Below are positions 46,841 through 57,136 of a DNA stretch of 64,000 bases, in pieces. The notes beneath the pieces were generated by a model. It was not told the origin of the DNA and did no database searches. It saw only the letters and a list, made by a program, of their open reading frames with translations. The translations under genes were made by a program, and so were the position numbers. Where the stretch lies: positions 39,258,378 through 39,322,377 of the forward strand of contig NC_064839.1 of NCBI RefSeq assembly GCF_024166365.1, in the 5' to 3' direction. Source of the DNA: Elephas maximus indicus (Eukaryota; Chordata; Mammalia; Proboscidea; Elephantidae). Every line of letters begins with the position of its first letter. The first letter of the stretch is position 1.

Positions 46841-47428
46841 TGATGATTAAGATTCTGTGTCGACTTGACTGGGCCATGATTCTCAGTGTTTATATCACTC
46901 CCATGATGGAATGTGCTGTGAGTAGCCAGTCAGTTGAAAGGGAGTTTCCTTGGGGATGTGGCCTGCATCCGAATATAAGAAGATGTTCTGGATTTTTTCC
47001 TTACTCTGGATCCTACGGCTGCCTCCTGTTCATCTGACCTCTGGGTCTTGGGACTTGAACTTTCAGCTTATCTGCCAATCTTCACAGCCTAAGAGTGGGA
47101 GCCCTGCTCTCTGACCTGCCAATCTCGGGTTCGCCAGCCCCTCTAGCTGCGTGAATCAAGAGAAGCCTTTTGGTCTTGCCTGCCAATCTTGAGATCCGTC
47201 AATCTTCACAGCCCATAAGCAAGAGCCCTGCTGTCCTCAACCTGCTGATCTTGAATTTGCCAGCCTCTGTGGGTACGTGAACTGAGAGAAGCCTCGATCC
47301 TGATCCACAAACTTGGGACGTTCCAATCTCTACAATGCATGAACCGTTTCCTCTGTGTAAATCTCTCTCTCTATATATATTTATATGCTTTGCTGGTTTT
47401 GCTTCTCTAGAGAACCCAGCCTAAGACA
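46841..47428 (+). mobile_element. MaLR-like LTR family B
   Basis: Begins near TGATGATTAAGATTCTGTGT and ends 'agagaacccagcctaagaca'. The start shares 'gggccatgattctcagt' with LTR-A and the end resembles MLT1-type LTRs. An internal direct duplication of about 92 bp (47,075-47,166 and 47,199-47,292, period about 124) distinguishes it. Related copies at 54,717-55,286 (minus) and 63,633-64,000 (plus). Confidence 0.75.
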
Positions 47429-48086
47429 TCAGTCTTTTAAAATTTTATCTTTCTGATGGGAAAATAATTGTTATTATTTTTTTTAATTTGCATTTCCCTG
47501 ATTACTAGTGATGTAGAGAAGTTTATGTTTATTCGCCACTGGTAATTCCTATCCTGTGAATTGCCCGTTTTTTAATTCTTGTCATGTATGTATATTGATT
47601 TGTTGCTTTTTGTATTGGTTTGTTGAAGCACTGTATATACAGTGGATATTAATACTTTGTATGTTATCTTGAAATATAATTGAAATTAAGATTTCATCCC
47701 AGTAGCTCCAGCTATTTTTAAAGTCAGCTTTATTGACATACATTTTATATACAGTAAAATTCTGCTCTTTTAAGTGTATAGTTGATTTTTGAAAAATATG
47801 TACATCCATGTAACCACGACCAATATTCTATAATACTCTATAGAATATTTTTGTTAGCTAAAAAAGTTTCCTTTTCCCTGGCTGTAGCCAATCCTCTTCC
47901 ACTACCTCAAGCCCTGGCAACCGGTGATTTGATTTCTGTCTCTATAGTTTTATTTTTTCCAGAATATCATGTAAATGGAATTATAAACTATGTGGCTGTT
48001 TTTGTCTGGCTTGTTTTGTTTAGCATATTGCTTTTGGGATTTATCCATGTGGGTGCATGGAGAGTTTGTTCCTATTTATTGCTGAG

Positions 48087-48270
48087 TAAGTGCTTGGCTA
48101 GTAACTGGAAGGTTGTTGATATGAACCCATCCAATGGCTCCACAGGAGAAAGGCCTGGTGATCTGCTTCCGTGAAGACTACAGCCAAGAAAACCCTGTGG
48201 AGCAATTCTACTCTGACACATGGGGTCGCTGTGAGTTGGAATTGACTCGAGGGCACGCAACAACAACAAA
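48087..48270 (+). mobile_element. AfroSINE, long subtype with RTE-type tail
   Basis: Head 'tgcttggctagtaactggaa', insert 'gatctgcttccgtgaagact', body, then 'gtgagttggaattgactcga' and a terminal 'gcaacaacaacaa'. This ends in the same (CAA)n-like tail as RTE rather than the TTTGGTTT tail of the short subtype. Confidence 0.88.
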
Positions 48271-48328
48271 TATTCAATTGAATAGATTTACCACAACTAT
48301 GCAAAAAAAAAAAAATTTGTTTTTTTTT

Positions 48329-48917
48329 TATGCAAAGGCATTCGACTGTGTGTATCACAACACATTATGGATAACATTGTGAAGAATGGGAATTCCAGAA
48401 CACTTAATTGTGCTCATGCAGAACCTGTACATAGACCAAGAGATAGTCATTCAAACAGAATAAGGGGATACTGCTGTGGTTAAAGTCAGAAAGTTATGCA
48501 TCAGGGTTGTATGCTTTCACCATATTTCTTCAATCTGTGTGCTGAACAAATAATCTGAGAAGCTGGGCTGTATGAAGAACTCAGCATCAGGACTGCAGGA
48601 AGGCTCGTGTACAACCATCTTTGCTTCCAAAGAGCACTCTGGCTGTACTTTCTCCAAGACAAACCATGGACTGCCAGAAGAACGAACATGTTATCAGGAG
48701 GGACTAGTCCTTGGAGAAAGGACATCATGCTCGGTAAAGTAGAGGGTCAGTGAAAAAGAGGAAGACCCTCTACAAGATTGATTAACACAGTGGCTGCAAC
48801 ACTGGGCTCAAACATAGAAACAATTATGAGGATGGTGCAGGACTGGGCAGTGTTTCATTCTGTTGTACATAGGGTTGCTATGAGTCGGAATCCACTTGAC
48901 AGCATCTACCAACAACA
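48329..48917 (+). mobile_element. RTE LINE, deleted and internally inverted
   Basis: Starts at RT motif A ('tatgcaaaggcattcgactg'), continues to about 48,616, then has a segment of about 45 bp in reverse orientation (48,617-48,661), then forward 3' sequence to 'accaacaacaa'. The YADD region is missing. Flanked by AAATTTGTTT (48,313-48,322 and 48,924-48,933), a good target duplication. Confidence 0.9.
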
Positions 48918-49957
48918 AGCACAAATTTGTTTATCCATTGACCAGCTGATGGACATTTTGGTTGCTTCCTGTTTTGAGTAACTATGAATAAAGCTACTAT
49001 AAACAGTCACATATAGGGTTTTATGTGGACATGTGTTATCACTTCTCTTGGGTAGATTCCTTGGAGTGGGATTGTTACCTTATGTAAGTGTATTTTAATT
49101 TTGTATAAGAAACTGGCAAGGTTTTCCAAAGTGACTGCACCATTTTGCTTTACTACCAATACAGTATAAGAATTTCACTTGCCCTGCATCCTTTCCAGCA
49201 GGTGACAGTTTTGAATTTTAACCATTCCTTAGGTGTGTGGTGGTGTCTCATTCTCATTTTACTTTGCATTTCCCTGATTACTGATGATTTTGAACCTCTT
49301 TTTCTGTGCTAATTTGTGCTCTGTATCTCTTCTTTGATGAAGTTCCTAATCAGATCTTTTCCCCGTATCTTATTTGGTTGTCTATTAACTTTTAAGAAGT
49401 TTCATTGTTCTTTTTTTTAATATACTCTGGACACAAGTCCTTCATCAGATGTTTGATTTACTCATATTTTCTACCAGTCTGCAGCTTGTTTTTTCATTTT
49501 CTTTATGCTGTCTTTTGAAGCTAGAACGTTTAAAAATTTTGATGAAGTTCAATCTATCATTTCTTTCTTTTTTAATGGATTGTGTTTTAATGTGATGTCT
49601 AAAACTCTGCATAACCATAGGCAATGCAGATTTTCCCTTGTATTTTCTTCTAGAAGCTTAAGTATTATATTTAGGTCTATGATAAATTTTGAATTAATTT
49701 TTGTATATAGCGTCAGGCAAGAGTCCAGGGCTTGGCAGCCACAACTAGAGCTCAGGGTATCCTGGGTTAGCAAATGATCTCGGAGCAAAAGCAGTTTCAG
49801 TGCTCCACTAGCCTCTCTTGGTTCCTGTTTTCAGTTGGGTGATTCCTCACTGTCTTGTAAGCTTGCTGATGCTTTTAAGAAGATTTAAAAAAGATTTTTT
49901 TTTTTTTAAACTGGAATTGTTAGTTGTTTTCAGCCAGAGGGTTGGTTCAAATAAAGT

Positions 49958-50319
49958 GTTGTTGTTAGTTGCTGTCAAGTTGATTCTGACTCATGGTGAC
50001 CCCGTGTATGCAAAGTAGAAATGTGTTCCATTGGGTTTTCAAGGCTGTGACCTTTCAGAACCAGATCGCCTGGACTGTCTTTCTTTCTTTCTTTTTTCAC
50101 TGTTGAAATACAGAACTTTATTTAGAAACTGTTTAAAGTAGGAAAAAAACCCTGTCAAGAAAGACCAAGTGGCAAATGGGTTCCGAATAAACTGGAATTT
50201 TAGGGTAACAAAAGCCTAAAATCGCCAGGCCTGTGTTTTAAGGCGCCTTCGAGTGGGTTCAAATCACCAGGCTTTCAGCTAGTAGTCGAACGCTTAACTG
50301 TTTGTGCCACCCAGGGACT
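49958..50319 (-). mobile_element. AfroSINE, long subtype, split by a retrocopy
   Basis: Reverse copy: tail and body 49,958-50,078, head 50,235-50,319 ('gagtgggttcaaatcaccag' to 'gtgccacccaggga'). The gap is the retrocopy at 50,079-50,219. Joined, it has the normal long-subtype order. Confidence 0.9.
50079..50219 (-). pseudogene. Short processed retrocopy (3'-UTR fragment) inside a SINE
   Basis: Minus strand: about 120 bp of non-repeat sequence, AATAAA (50,117-50,122 in reverse), about 20 nt, then an A-rich tail (50,079-50,097, seen as ctttctttcttttttt-type). Flanked by GATCGCCTGGACTGT (50,064-50,078) and AATCGCCAGGCCTGT (50,220-50,234), a 15-bp duplication of SINE sequence with few mismatches. 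This is L1-type retroposition of an mRNA 3' end. Parent gene not recognised; no coding part retained. Confidence 0.8.
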
Positions 50320-50340
50320 ACTCTAAATAAACTCACCTGT

Positions 50341-50507
50341 GAAACCCTGGTGGCATAGTGGTTAAGTGCTACAGCTGCTAACAAAAAGGTCGGCAGTTTG
50401 AATCTACCAGGCGCTCCTTGGAAACTCTACGGGGCGGTTCTATTCTGTCTATAGGGTCGGTGTGAGTCGGAATCGACTCAACGGCAGTGGGTTTTTGGTT
50501 TCGGTCA
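50341..50507 (+). mobile_element. AfroSINE, forward
   Basis: A-box-like 'tggcatagtggttaag' and B-box-like 'ggcagtttgaatcta' near the head, followed by the body and the tail 'gagtcggaatcgactcaacg' then 'gtgggtttttggttt'. Confidence 0.94.
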
Positions 50508-50519
50508 TATATTAGGAAA

Positions 50520-50760
50520 CAATGTATTACTTTTTTAATCTTAATTTTTAGCATTATAGTGATACATACTCCTTGTAAAAATTCAAATACTTTAGAAGTG
50601 CAAAAAATGAAAGACTCCTTGTTATTCTTCTCTCTCCCAACCTCATTTCCTAGAGGTAACCACTCTATAATTTGAACATTGCTTAGGATAAATCTTATCA
50701 TGAAGTTTGGATCATTGATTGTATACATTTGTGACAAGGATAGAAAAATGGTTTATTAAA
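50520..50760. mobile_element. Ancient repeat related to 2,961-3,149
   Basis: 'atacatactccttgtaaaaa' and 'cctagaggtaaccactctat' resemble the same old L1M-type segment. Confidence 0.35.
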
Positions 50761-50789
50761 TGCAAACTGAAGAATATATACGTTCAGAC

Positions 50790-50994
50790 TCCTGTCCTGT
50801 TGCCATCAAGTCAATTCTGACTCACGGCGACCCCACGTGTTACAGAGCAGAACTGCTTCTGAGGGTTTTCTTGGGTATAATCTTTACTAAAGCAGATCGT
50901 CAGGCCTTTCTTCTGGGACACTGCTGAGTGGGTTTGAACTGCCAACCTTTAGGTAAGCAGCTGAGCACAAACTGTTTGCACCACCCAGGGACCT
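50790..50994 (-). mobile_element. AfroSINE, long subtype, with target duplication
   Basis: Reverse copy flanked by TACGTTCAGACT (50,778-50,789) and TACATTTAGACT (50,995-51,006). Confidence 0.92.
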
Positions 50995-51006
50995 TACATT
51001 TAGACT

Positions 51007-53110
51007 AGGGGCTTGAATATGTATTTTCATGTAAATGGGGGTAATAATTTTATTCTGTATTACATTCAGAGATGTGAAAATAAATGGATGTCTAAAAAGC
51101 TCTTCAGAAAATGGTACTTGTAATGTGTGATTTTATTTTGTGTTTTGTATGTAAGGCACATTTAGAATTTTTCTGGGAAGGCATGATTGTACCTCCGACT
51201 TACGTGTTAAAACTATTCATATAAGCACAACGTGGAAGAAAGTTATTATCTGTTATTAATTAGTGGTATAGTTTCAAAGGCTTCAAGAATAGTTTTGAGA
51301 ATTTTTCTCCACTTGAGCAGCAAAAAAATTTAGAATATGAAAACTCATCAAATTTGACAGAAGCTCATACAGCCTATTGTTATTACAATTATAGTTTAAT
51401 TGGTACATATTTGGGATCTGTGTAAGATAGGGATTCTTGACCTGGAGTGTATAGACTTTCAAATTTTATGTTCATGTTCACCTTTTTGGGGGACATTGTT
51501 CATAACCTTCATCAGATTCTCAGTGGGACTTGGACTACAGATGTTAAAGGCGGCTGGTTTAGAATGAGCACATTTCAGAATGCAGTGGACTGCAATAAAC
51601 TCAATCCCAGTTGCCATGATTTAAAGTAAAAAGCAGCCTTTTCCTGAGGGCAGACCCTTCCTCCCAAATGATTTCTTCCTAGAGATATTTTCTCAGTGTT
51701 AAGCCGTTAGCATTTGGCTACTTTCGTACAAAATGTCTTGTGAGAATGGGGGCTTGAAATAAGGCAAAAATAATTGTACGGCCATGGATGGAAGGATTTC
51801 TGGCCGGGCTGAGAAGGATAAGTGAACAACTGACGTATCGCGAAATGTTTCTAATGCAGTTTAATTTGAAAAACTGTGCCGTCTTCCCATTTCTTTGAGG
51901 ATTTAATTTCATTCTCTGATTTTTTATTTTTAAGGGTCGTATTTATCCCCCGTGGTGGTAGGGAAGGAGAATGGGCTTTAATCTAATGCTCTGTGCTTGA
52001 TTACAGGGCTTGTCAGAAAGTATATTATATCATTAACGTGGTAATCTTCATGTTAAAAATGCATACCAAAAAGTCAACTTGCTTGATGCTAAAGAAAAAT
52101 TCGTGTGAAATGGGTAAGAAAGAAATCACTTGTAGTTTCGCTGGCAGTTCATAAATCCTCTGTGTTTTTAAATGGAATTCGCTCGCTTTAATAGGCTGTC
52201 TGCAATGTCCCGAATGTAAGGTTGCCCTAGTAACATTATGGTCTGACTGCATCTGTGTCTGTTTTTATTTCTTTAAACTAATGTTGTGAGTCCAAGTCAA
52301 ATAACTTTGCCTAATTCTATGTTCTGTGCAACTATGTTGTTTTTATTATAAACAAACCACCCAAGTTTGCAGCAGTAGCTTTGAAAAATCCCTAATTAAA
52401 ATAAATTTCAAGGTTAAGCTATTTTTATTCATGCCTGAAAACAATTACCAATACTCGTGGCTTTTAAAATAATAACAGTGTGGTAAGTATATTTCAAAAC
52501 TAGGAAGGCACAAATTTATGTTTACGAAAGCCAAAAAAATTAGTCGTGCAATACTTTGGAATGTCCCTGGTAATTAATTATAGGTGATGTGTATTATATG
52601 AAACCCCAAAGATTTGGGTGGGAAGTAGGAAAAAAAAAGGGGCCTTAGATGTTTCATATTTGATATAATCCCTGCCACTCTCAGAGGGAATTAAGTTTTA
52701 ATAAAAAGAAATAACAGGAAGGATGTAATCTGAGGATACTAATTAATAACCCTAGCTCTACCAGAACGATTTTCTGTTATAAATGGTAAGCTGTCAGTTG
52801 CTAAACCGTGAAATATCGCAGAGGGAAAAGGCAGCCCACTCTTTCACAATATGGGTTATTGTGTTAAAACTGTGAGGGATAGGGAAATTTTGTGCTTGTT
52901 AATCATTTGTGTTTTTATATCGCTATTGGTAATTACAATTAAACAGATGGTTCCTAAAAAGATAGTGTGTTCTTAGCAATTAAAACTACGGCAAGCAGCT
53001 TTTTCTCCTCCCCAACATACAATTAAGCTGAATAGAATCACATAGCTCCGTGGATTCTTCAGGGGAAAGTTCTGTGTAGATCCAAGTAGATTAGCATTCT
53101 GTTTCCCAGC
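51007..53110. other. Repeat-free stretch, probable conserved non-coding DNA
   Basis: About 2.1 kb with no recognisable mobile element in a window otherwise dense with them. AT-rich but not low-complexity, with recurring homeodomain-type cores (ttaattagtggt at 51,257; ggtaattaattatagg at 52,570; ctaattaataacc at 52,739) and an octamer-like atgtaaat at 51,031. Open frames are short. Looks like developmental regulatory sequence; conservation itself cannot be seen from one sequence. Confidence 0.5.
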
Positions 53111-53118
53111 CCTATCAA

Positions 53119-53137
53119 TTTTTTTTTTTTTTTTTTA
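53119..53137. repeat. Poly-T run
   Basis: A homopolymer of about 18 T without a recognised element attached. Confidence 0.9.
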
Positions 53138-53330
53138 TCACCTTGACCCCTGCCAGACTGGGAGCTTTGCAGCTGCAGAGTACTTCCAACCGTGGCTTTT
53201 CTGAAGCAGTTACCCCTTCTCTGCTTTCTCTCCAAATCTTATTCTTGCCATACAGGAGTTAATAGAATGCCTTCTGAAGTCAGATCTCAGGAACAACCTC
53301 CAACAACCATGGGCTGTGTTGTATCTAGTA

Positions 53331-53534
53331 TAATGTAAACAATTGCTGTTGAGTTGGTTCCTACTCATAGTGACCCTATGCAACAAAGTAGAACTGCCCC
53401 ATAGGGTTTCCAAGGCTATAACTCTTTATGAAAGTAGACTGCCACATCTTTCTCCTGTGGAGCAGCTGGTGGGTTTGAACTGCCAACCTTTTGGTTAGCA
53501 GCTAAGCGCTTAACCATTGCTCCACCAGGGCTCC
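53331..53534 (-). mobile_element. AfroSINE, long subtype
   Basis: Reverse copy containing 'tagactgccacatctttctc'. 'tatctagta' occurs before it (53,322) and shortly after it (about 53,548), suggesting a target duplication. Confidence 0.9.
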
Positions 53535-53749
53535 TTGATCCTTATATCTAGTAAATAGCTTCCTAAATTCAGGGGGCCCAGCCACCATAAGAAATTGCTT
53601 AAGCATACAGGAAAATTAGTCTTATTCTTTTTTTCTTACTCGGAAATACTAGTGTTGGCATGCTTGCTTGTGAAAAACACAAATTCTTTGATTTCATCTT
53701 AGAGTTTTAATCTAAAGAACATGAAATTTACTTCTAGGGCAACCAAATT

Positions 53750-54235
53750 CTCACTTTAATTAGTTTGATTCTTATTACAGCAAGTTAACTTTAGGGGATT
53801 TTTTCAACAAGGATTCAGTACCCCAAGAAATATTTCACCATTGAAATATGGCTTTGTGGGTAGTGGTCCCTGTCTTGAACCAGATTGCAGCAGTGTTAAT
53901 GGCTGTCCCCAAAAGAAGTGGAGTTTGAGCCTGTGATGGTATGTTCACAGATGAAAGCTTGGAAATAAGTGTTTTGTTTGCAGGGGCATAAATAGGCCCA
54001 AGTACACTTTCAGTGATTTTAGGTGCAGGCTTTTGTGCCCGTGAGTAAGCAGTTATTTGCTGGTGCAATTAACCATCTGCACCTTATTATGAGGGAGCAG
54101 CTGGCTAATTATGCTCAGAGCCATAGGGCAGGTTAAAGTTCTCATCTGCATGAGAACTGTGTTTACACAAAGGACACTGACCTTTAAAAATTAGTCCTTA
54201 AATTTAACCAGTTCAGCTTGAGGTCACCAATCGTG
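53750..54235. other. Second repeat-free, motif-rich block
   Basis: Contains E-box CAGCTG (54,098-54,103) directly followed by TAATTA (54,106-54,111), plus 'gcaattaaccatctgc' and 'aggggcataaataggccc'. A 77-codon minus frame (53,835-54,068) is uninterrupted but unrecognised and could be chance. More consistent with a conserved element than a gene. Confidence 0.4.
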
Positions 54236-54572
54236 GATTTTTATTTATTTATTTCTTTGGTCCAAAAGAGAAATTTATCTATGGGTAATAATATTTTTAT
54301 TTGGGTAAAGTAATTAATACAGAACAGTAGGACAGACTTCTAGCTTAGTTTAAATTATTTTGGTTCCTCATTTTGGAAAAGTGTTACATCAGTATGGATA
54401 TACATGTATTCATGAACTTGTCTGCATGACATCTTGGAGCATGACTGAGACTTAAAATGGGCTGAATTTGTGTATTAACCACTTCAGTATAGATCATTTT
54501 CAGCAATGTAGTTGTACATTATTCTTCTGTGAATAGACTATTTGAAATATGACAGAACACTGGGGAGGATTT
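54236..54572. other. No gene recognised
   Basis: AT-rich unassigned sequence ending at a TA microsatellite. Confidence 0.45.
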
Positions 54573-54590
54573 TATATATATATATATATA
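54573..54590. repeat. (TA)n microsatellite
   Basis: About 9 TA units adjoining the SINE tail. Confidence 0.92.
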
Positions 54591-54591
54591 A

Positions 54592-54716
54592 CTAAAACCA
54601 AAACCATTGCCACTGAGTCAATTTTGACTCATAGCAACCCTATAGGACAGAGTAGAACTGTCCCACAGGGTTTCCAAGGAGTGGTTGGTGGATTCAAACT
54701 GCCAAGCTTTAAGTTA
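54592..54716 (-). mobile_element. AfroSINE, head truncated
   Basis: Tail and body present ('aaaccattgccactgagtca', 'ggacagagtagaactgtccc'). The copy stops at 'caagctttaagttag', where an AG-repeat and LTR-B begin. Confidence 0.88.
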
Positions 54717-55286
54717 GAGAGAGAGAGAGAAAAATTTATCTCCAGAAAATGGCTCACATGGTTGTAGAGGCTGGTAAGTCCCAAGTTCGTTTGTCGGGTG
54801 TCAGGCTAGAGGCTTCTCCCGACTCATGTAGCTGCAGGGGCTGATGAACCTAAGATCAGCAAATCATACTGCAGGCCACTGGCTCACAGCGTGGAGGCTG
54901 ACAAATCCAAGATCAGGACATAAGACAGTAGGCCACTGGCTAACAGGCTATGGAGGCTGAGGAATCCCAAGATTGGCAGGCAATATGGCAGGCCACTGGC
55001 TCAAGTCAGGACTGGAGGTCAGATGATGACAAGCTGGGTGAAGGATCCAGAGCAGCAAGTGAGCTTCTCCAGAATATCCGTATACATATTAGACACAGGC
55101 CACACCCTGAGGAAATGTCCTTTAAAACTGATTGCCTGATCACATCAGATCATGTTATGGAAGTGATTACATTATGCTACTTATAGGGTATCACAAACTG
55201 GAGGATAATTACATCAGATCACAAAATGGAGGATAAATACTTAATACTGAGAATCGTGGCCTAGCCAAGTTGACACATAGCATTAA
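54717..55286 (-). mobile_element. LTR family B, reverse, with internal tandem units
   Basis: Ends with the reverse of the LTR-B start ('gcctagccaagttgacacat'). The interior holds about 57-60 bp units, each containing 'aggccactggct' (units begin near 54,881, 54,938 and 54,998, with a degenerate one before). The AG-rich start may be an expanded terminus. Confidence 0.75.
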
Positions 55287-55370
55287 CCATTGCAGTGGGT
55301 TTGAACCACCAACGTTTAGGTTAGCAGTCAAGCACAAATTGTTTGTACCACCTATGGACTTTATGTACCA
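55287..55370 (-). mobile_element. AfroSINE head fragment (long subtype)
   Basis: 'agtgggtttgaaccaccaac' to 'gtttgtaccacctatggac'. Only the head part is present. Confidence 0.7.
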
Positions 55371-55841
55371 TTTAACAAATAATTATAGAGAACAGAGGTA
55401 TAACCACCTGCCTCCCCAGGCTGAGATTAGAACATAGGTACCTCAGAAGTGTTCTTGATTACAGCCTTCTCCTATTCAACCTCAGAGGTAATCACGTTTC
55501 TGGCTTTTATGATAATCTTTCTTGGCTTGTAATATAGTTTTACCATTTTATATATATTTCTAAAAAATATAATTTATCCTATGTTTGAACCTTGTTTAAG
55601 TTGAATCACATTGTATGTATTCATGTCTTGCTTTTTGTTGGTCTGACTGTAGAACATTTTCATTGATTTATGATATTCCATTATCCATGATGATTATCCA
55701 TGATGAAAACATGGGCTACTTCTCATATTTCAATAGTATGACTAATGTCACTATGAACAGTTTTGTTCATGAACAGTATCTGTAATACATATATGCATGC
55801 ATTTCTCTGGAGTATATACTGGAGTAGTATTGTTGAATCAT

Positions 55842-55872
55842 AAAAAAAAAAAAAATTTTTTTTTTTTTTTTT
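55842..55872. repeat. A14/T17 inverted homopolymer
   Basis: A run of 14 A immediately followed by 17 T within the old L1M, forming a perfect self-complementary block. Confidence 0.93.
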
Positions 55873-56304
55873 AGAATATACATAATTTCAAGTTTACTAG
55901 ATAATGCAAAATTGTTTTCTAAAGTAGTTGTACCAAGTTATAGTACCACCAAAAGTGTATGAGATTTCCCATCTCAACACATACTAGGCAATATTCAGTA
56001 TTTTCAGACCCAGCTTTTGCTTATCTGTATATGTGTAGTGGATATCATTGTGATTTTAATTGCATTTCACTGATTTTTGATAAGGTTGAACATGTTACAC
56101 ATATTTATTGGCTATTTGGATATTTGCTTCTAAAGTGCCAGTTCAAGTCTTTTGGTTGTTTTTTTATATTGGGTTATCTTTTTTTCATATTGCTTTGTAG
56201 GGGTTCTTTAAATATTCTGGGTGCTAGAGTTTTGTTGGTTATGTGTTGCAGTACCATTTCCCATTCTGAGCCTTGCCTTTTCACTCTTTTCTATGGTATC
56301 TTTT

Positions 56305-57136
56305 TTTTTATTAACTTTTATTGAGCTTCAAGTGAACGTTTACAAATCAAGTCAGACTGTCACATCTAAGTTTATATACATCTTACTCCGTACTCCCACT
56401 TGCTCTCCCCCTAATGAGTCAGCCCTTCCAGTCTCTCCTTTCGTGACAATTTTGCCAGCTTCCAACTTTCTCTATCCTCCCATCCCCCCTCCAGACAGGA
56501 GATGCCAACACAGTCTCAAGTGTCCACCTGATATAATTAGCTCACTCTTTATCAGCATCTTTCTCCTACCCGCTGTCCAGTCCCTTTCATGTCTGATGGG
56601 TTGTCTTCGGGGATGGTTCCTGTCCTGGGCCAACAGAAGGTTTGGGGACCATGACCGCCGGGATTCCTCTAGTCTCAGTCAGACCATTAAGTATGGTCTT
56701 TTTGTGAGAATTTGGGGTCTGCATCCCACTTATCTCCTGCTCCCTCAGGGGTTCTCTGTTGTGCTCCCTGTCAGGGCAGTCATCGATTGTGGCCGGGCAC
56801 CAACTAGTTCTTCTGGTCTCAGGATGATGTAGGTCTCTGGTTCATGTGGCCCTTTCTGTCTCTTGGGCTCTTAGTTGTCGTGTGACCTTGGTGTTCTTCA
56901 TTCTCCTTTGCTCCAGGTGGGTTGAGACCAATTGATGCATCTTAGATGGCCGCTTGTTAGCATTTAAGACCCCAGACACCACATTTCAAAGTGGGATGCA
57001 GAATGTTTTCATAATAGAATTATTTTGCCAATTGACTTAGAAGTCCCCTTAAACCATGGTCCCCAAACCCCGCCCTTGCTCCGCTGACCTTTGAAGCATT
57101 CATTTTATCCCGGAAACTTCTTTGCTTTTGGTCCAG
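56305..57136 (-). mobile_element. Young L1 3'-UTR insertion with perfect 15-bp duplication
   Basis: Tail T-run, then 'tattgagcttcaagtgaacg', to 'cttttggtccag'. Flanked by identical TCTATGGTATCTTTT at 56,290-56,304 and 57,137-57,151. It closely resembles 11,650-12,480 in reverse. The open frame 56,221-56,832 is untranslated L1 sequence, not a gene. Confidence 0.97.

Larger units (their letters stand above)
47429..49727 (-). mobile_element. Old L1M 3' region, hosting a SINE and an RTE
   Basis: Antisense old L1 text: 'ttgcatttccctgattacta', 'tttattgacatacattttat', 'tttgtttatccattgaccag', 'tgggtagattccttggagtg', 'ctggacacaagtccttcatc'. Interrupted at about 48,087-48,270 and 48,323-48,922. Joining the flanks restores the L1 order (poly-T-like 3' text to ORF2). 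Confidence 0.8.

Noticed and set aside
53835-54068. 77-codon minus frame with ordinary protein-like composition
   Set aside because: No splice sites in agreement, no family recognised, and it lies in a block better explained as regulatory. Kept only as a remark in the block entry.
56221-56832. 203-codon open frame
   Set aside because: It spans the junction of old L1M and the reverse 3' UTR of a young L1. A near-identical frame appears wherever this UTR occurs (for example 15,101-15,829 and 11,963-12,352 in reverse).
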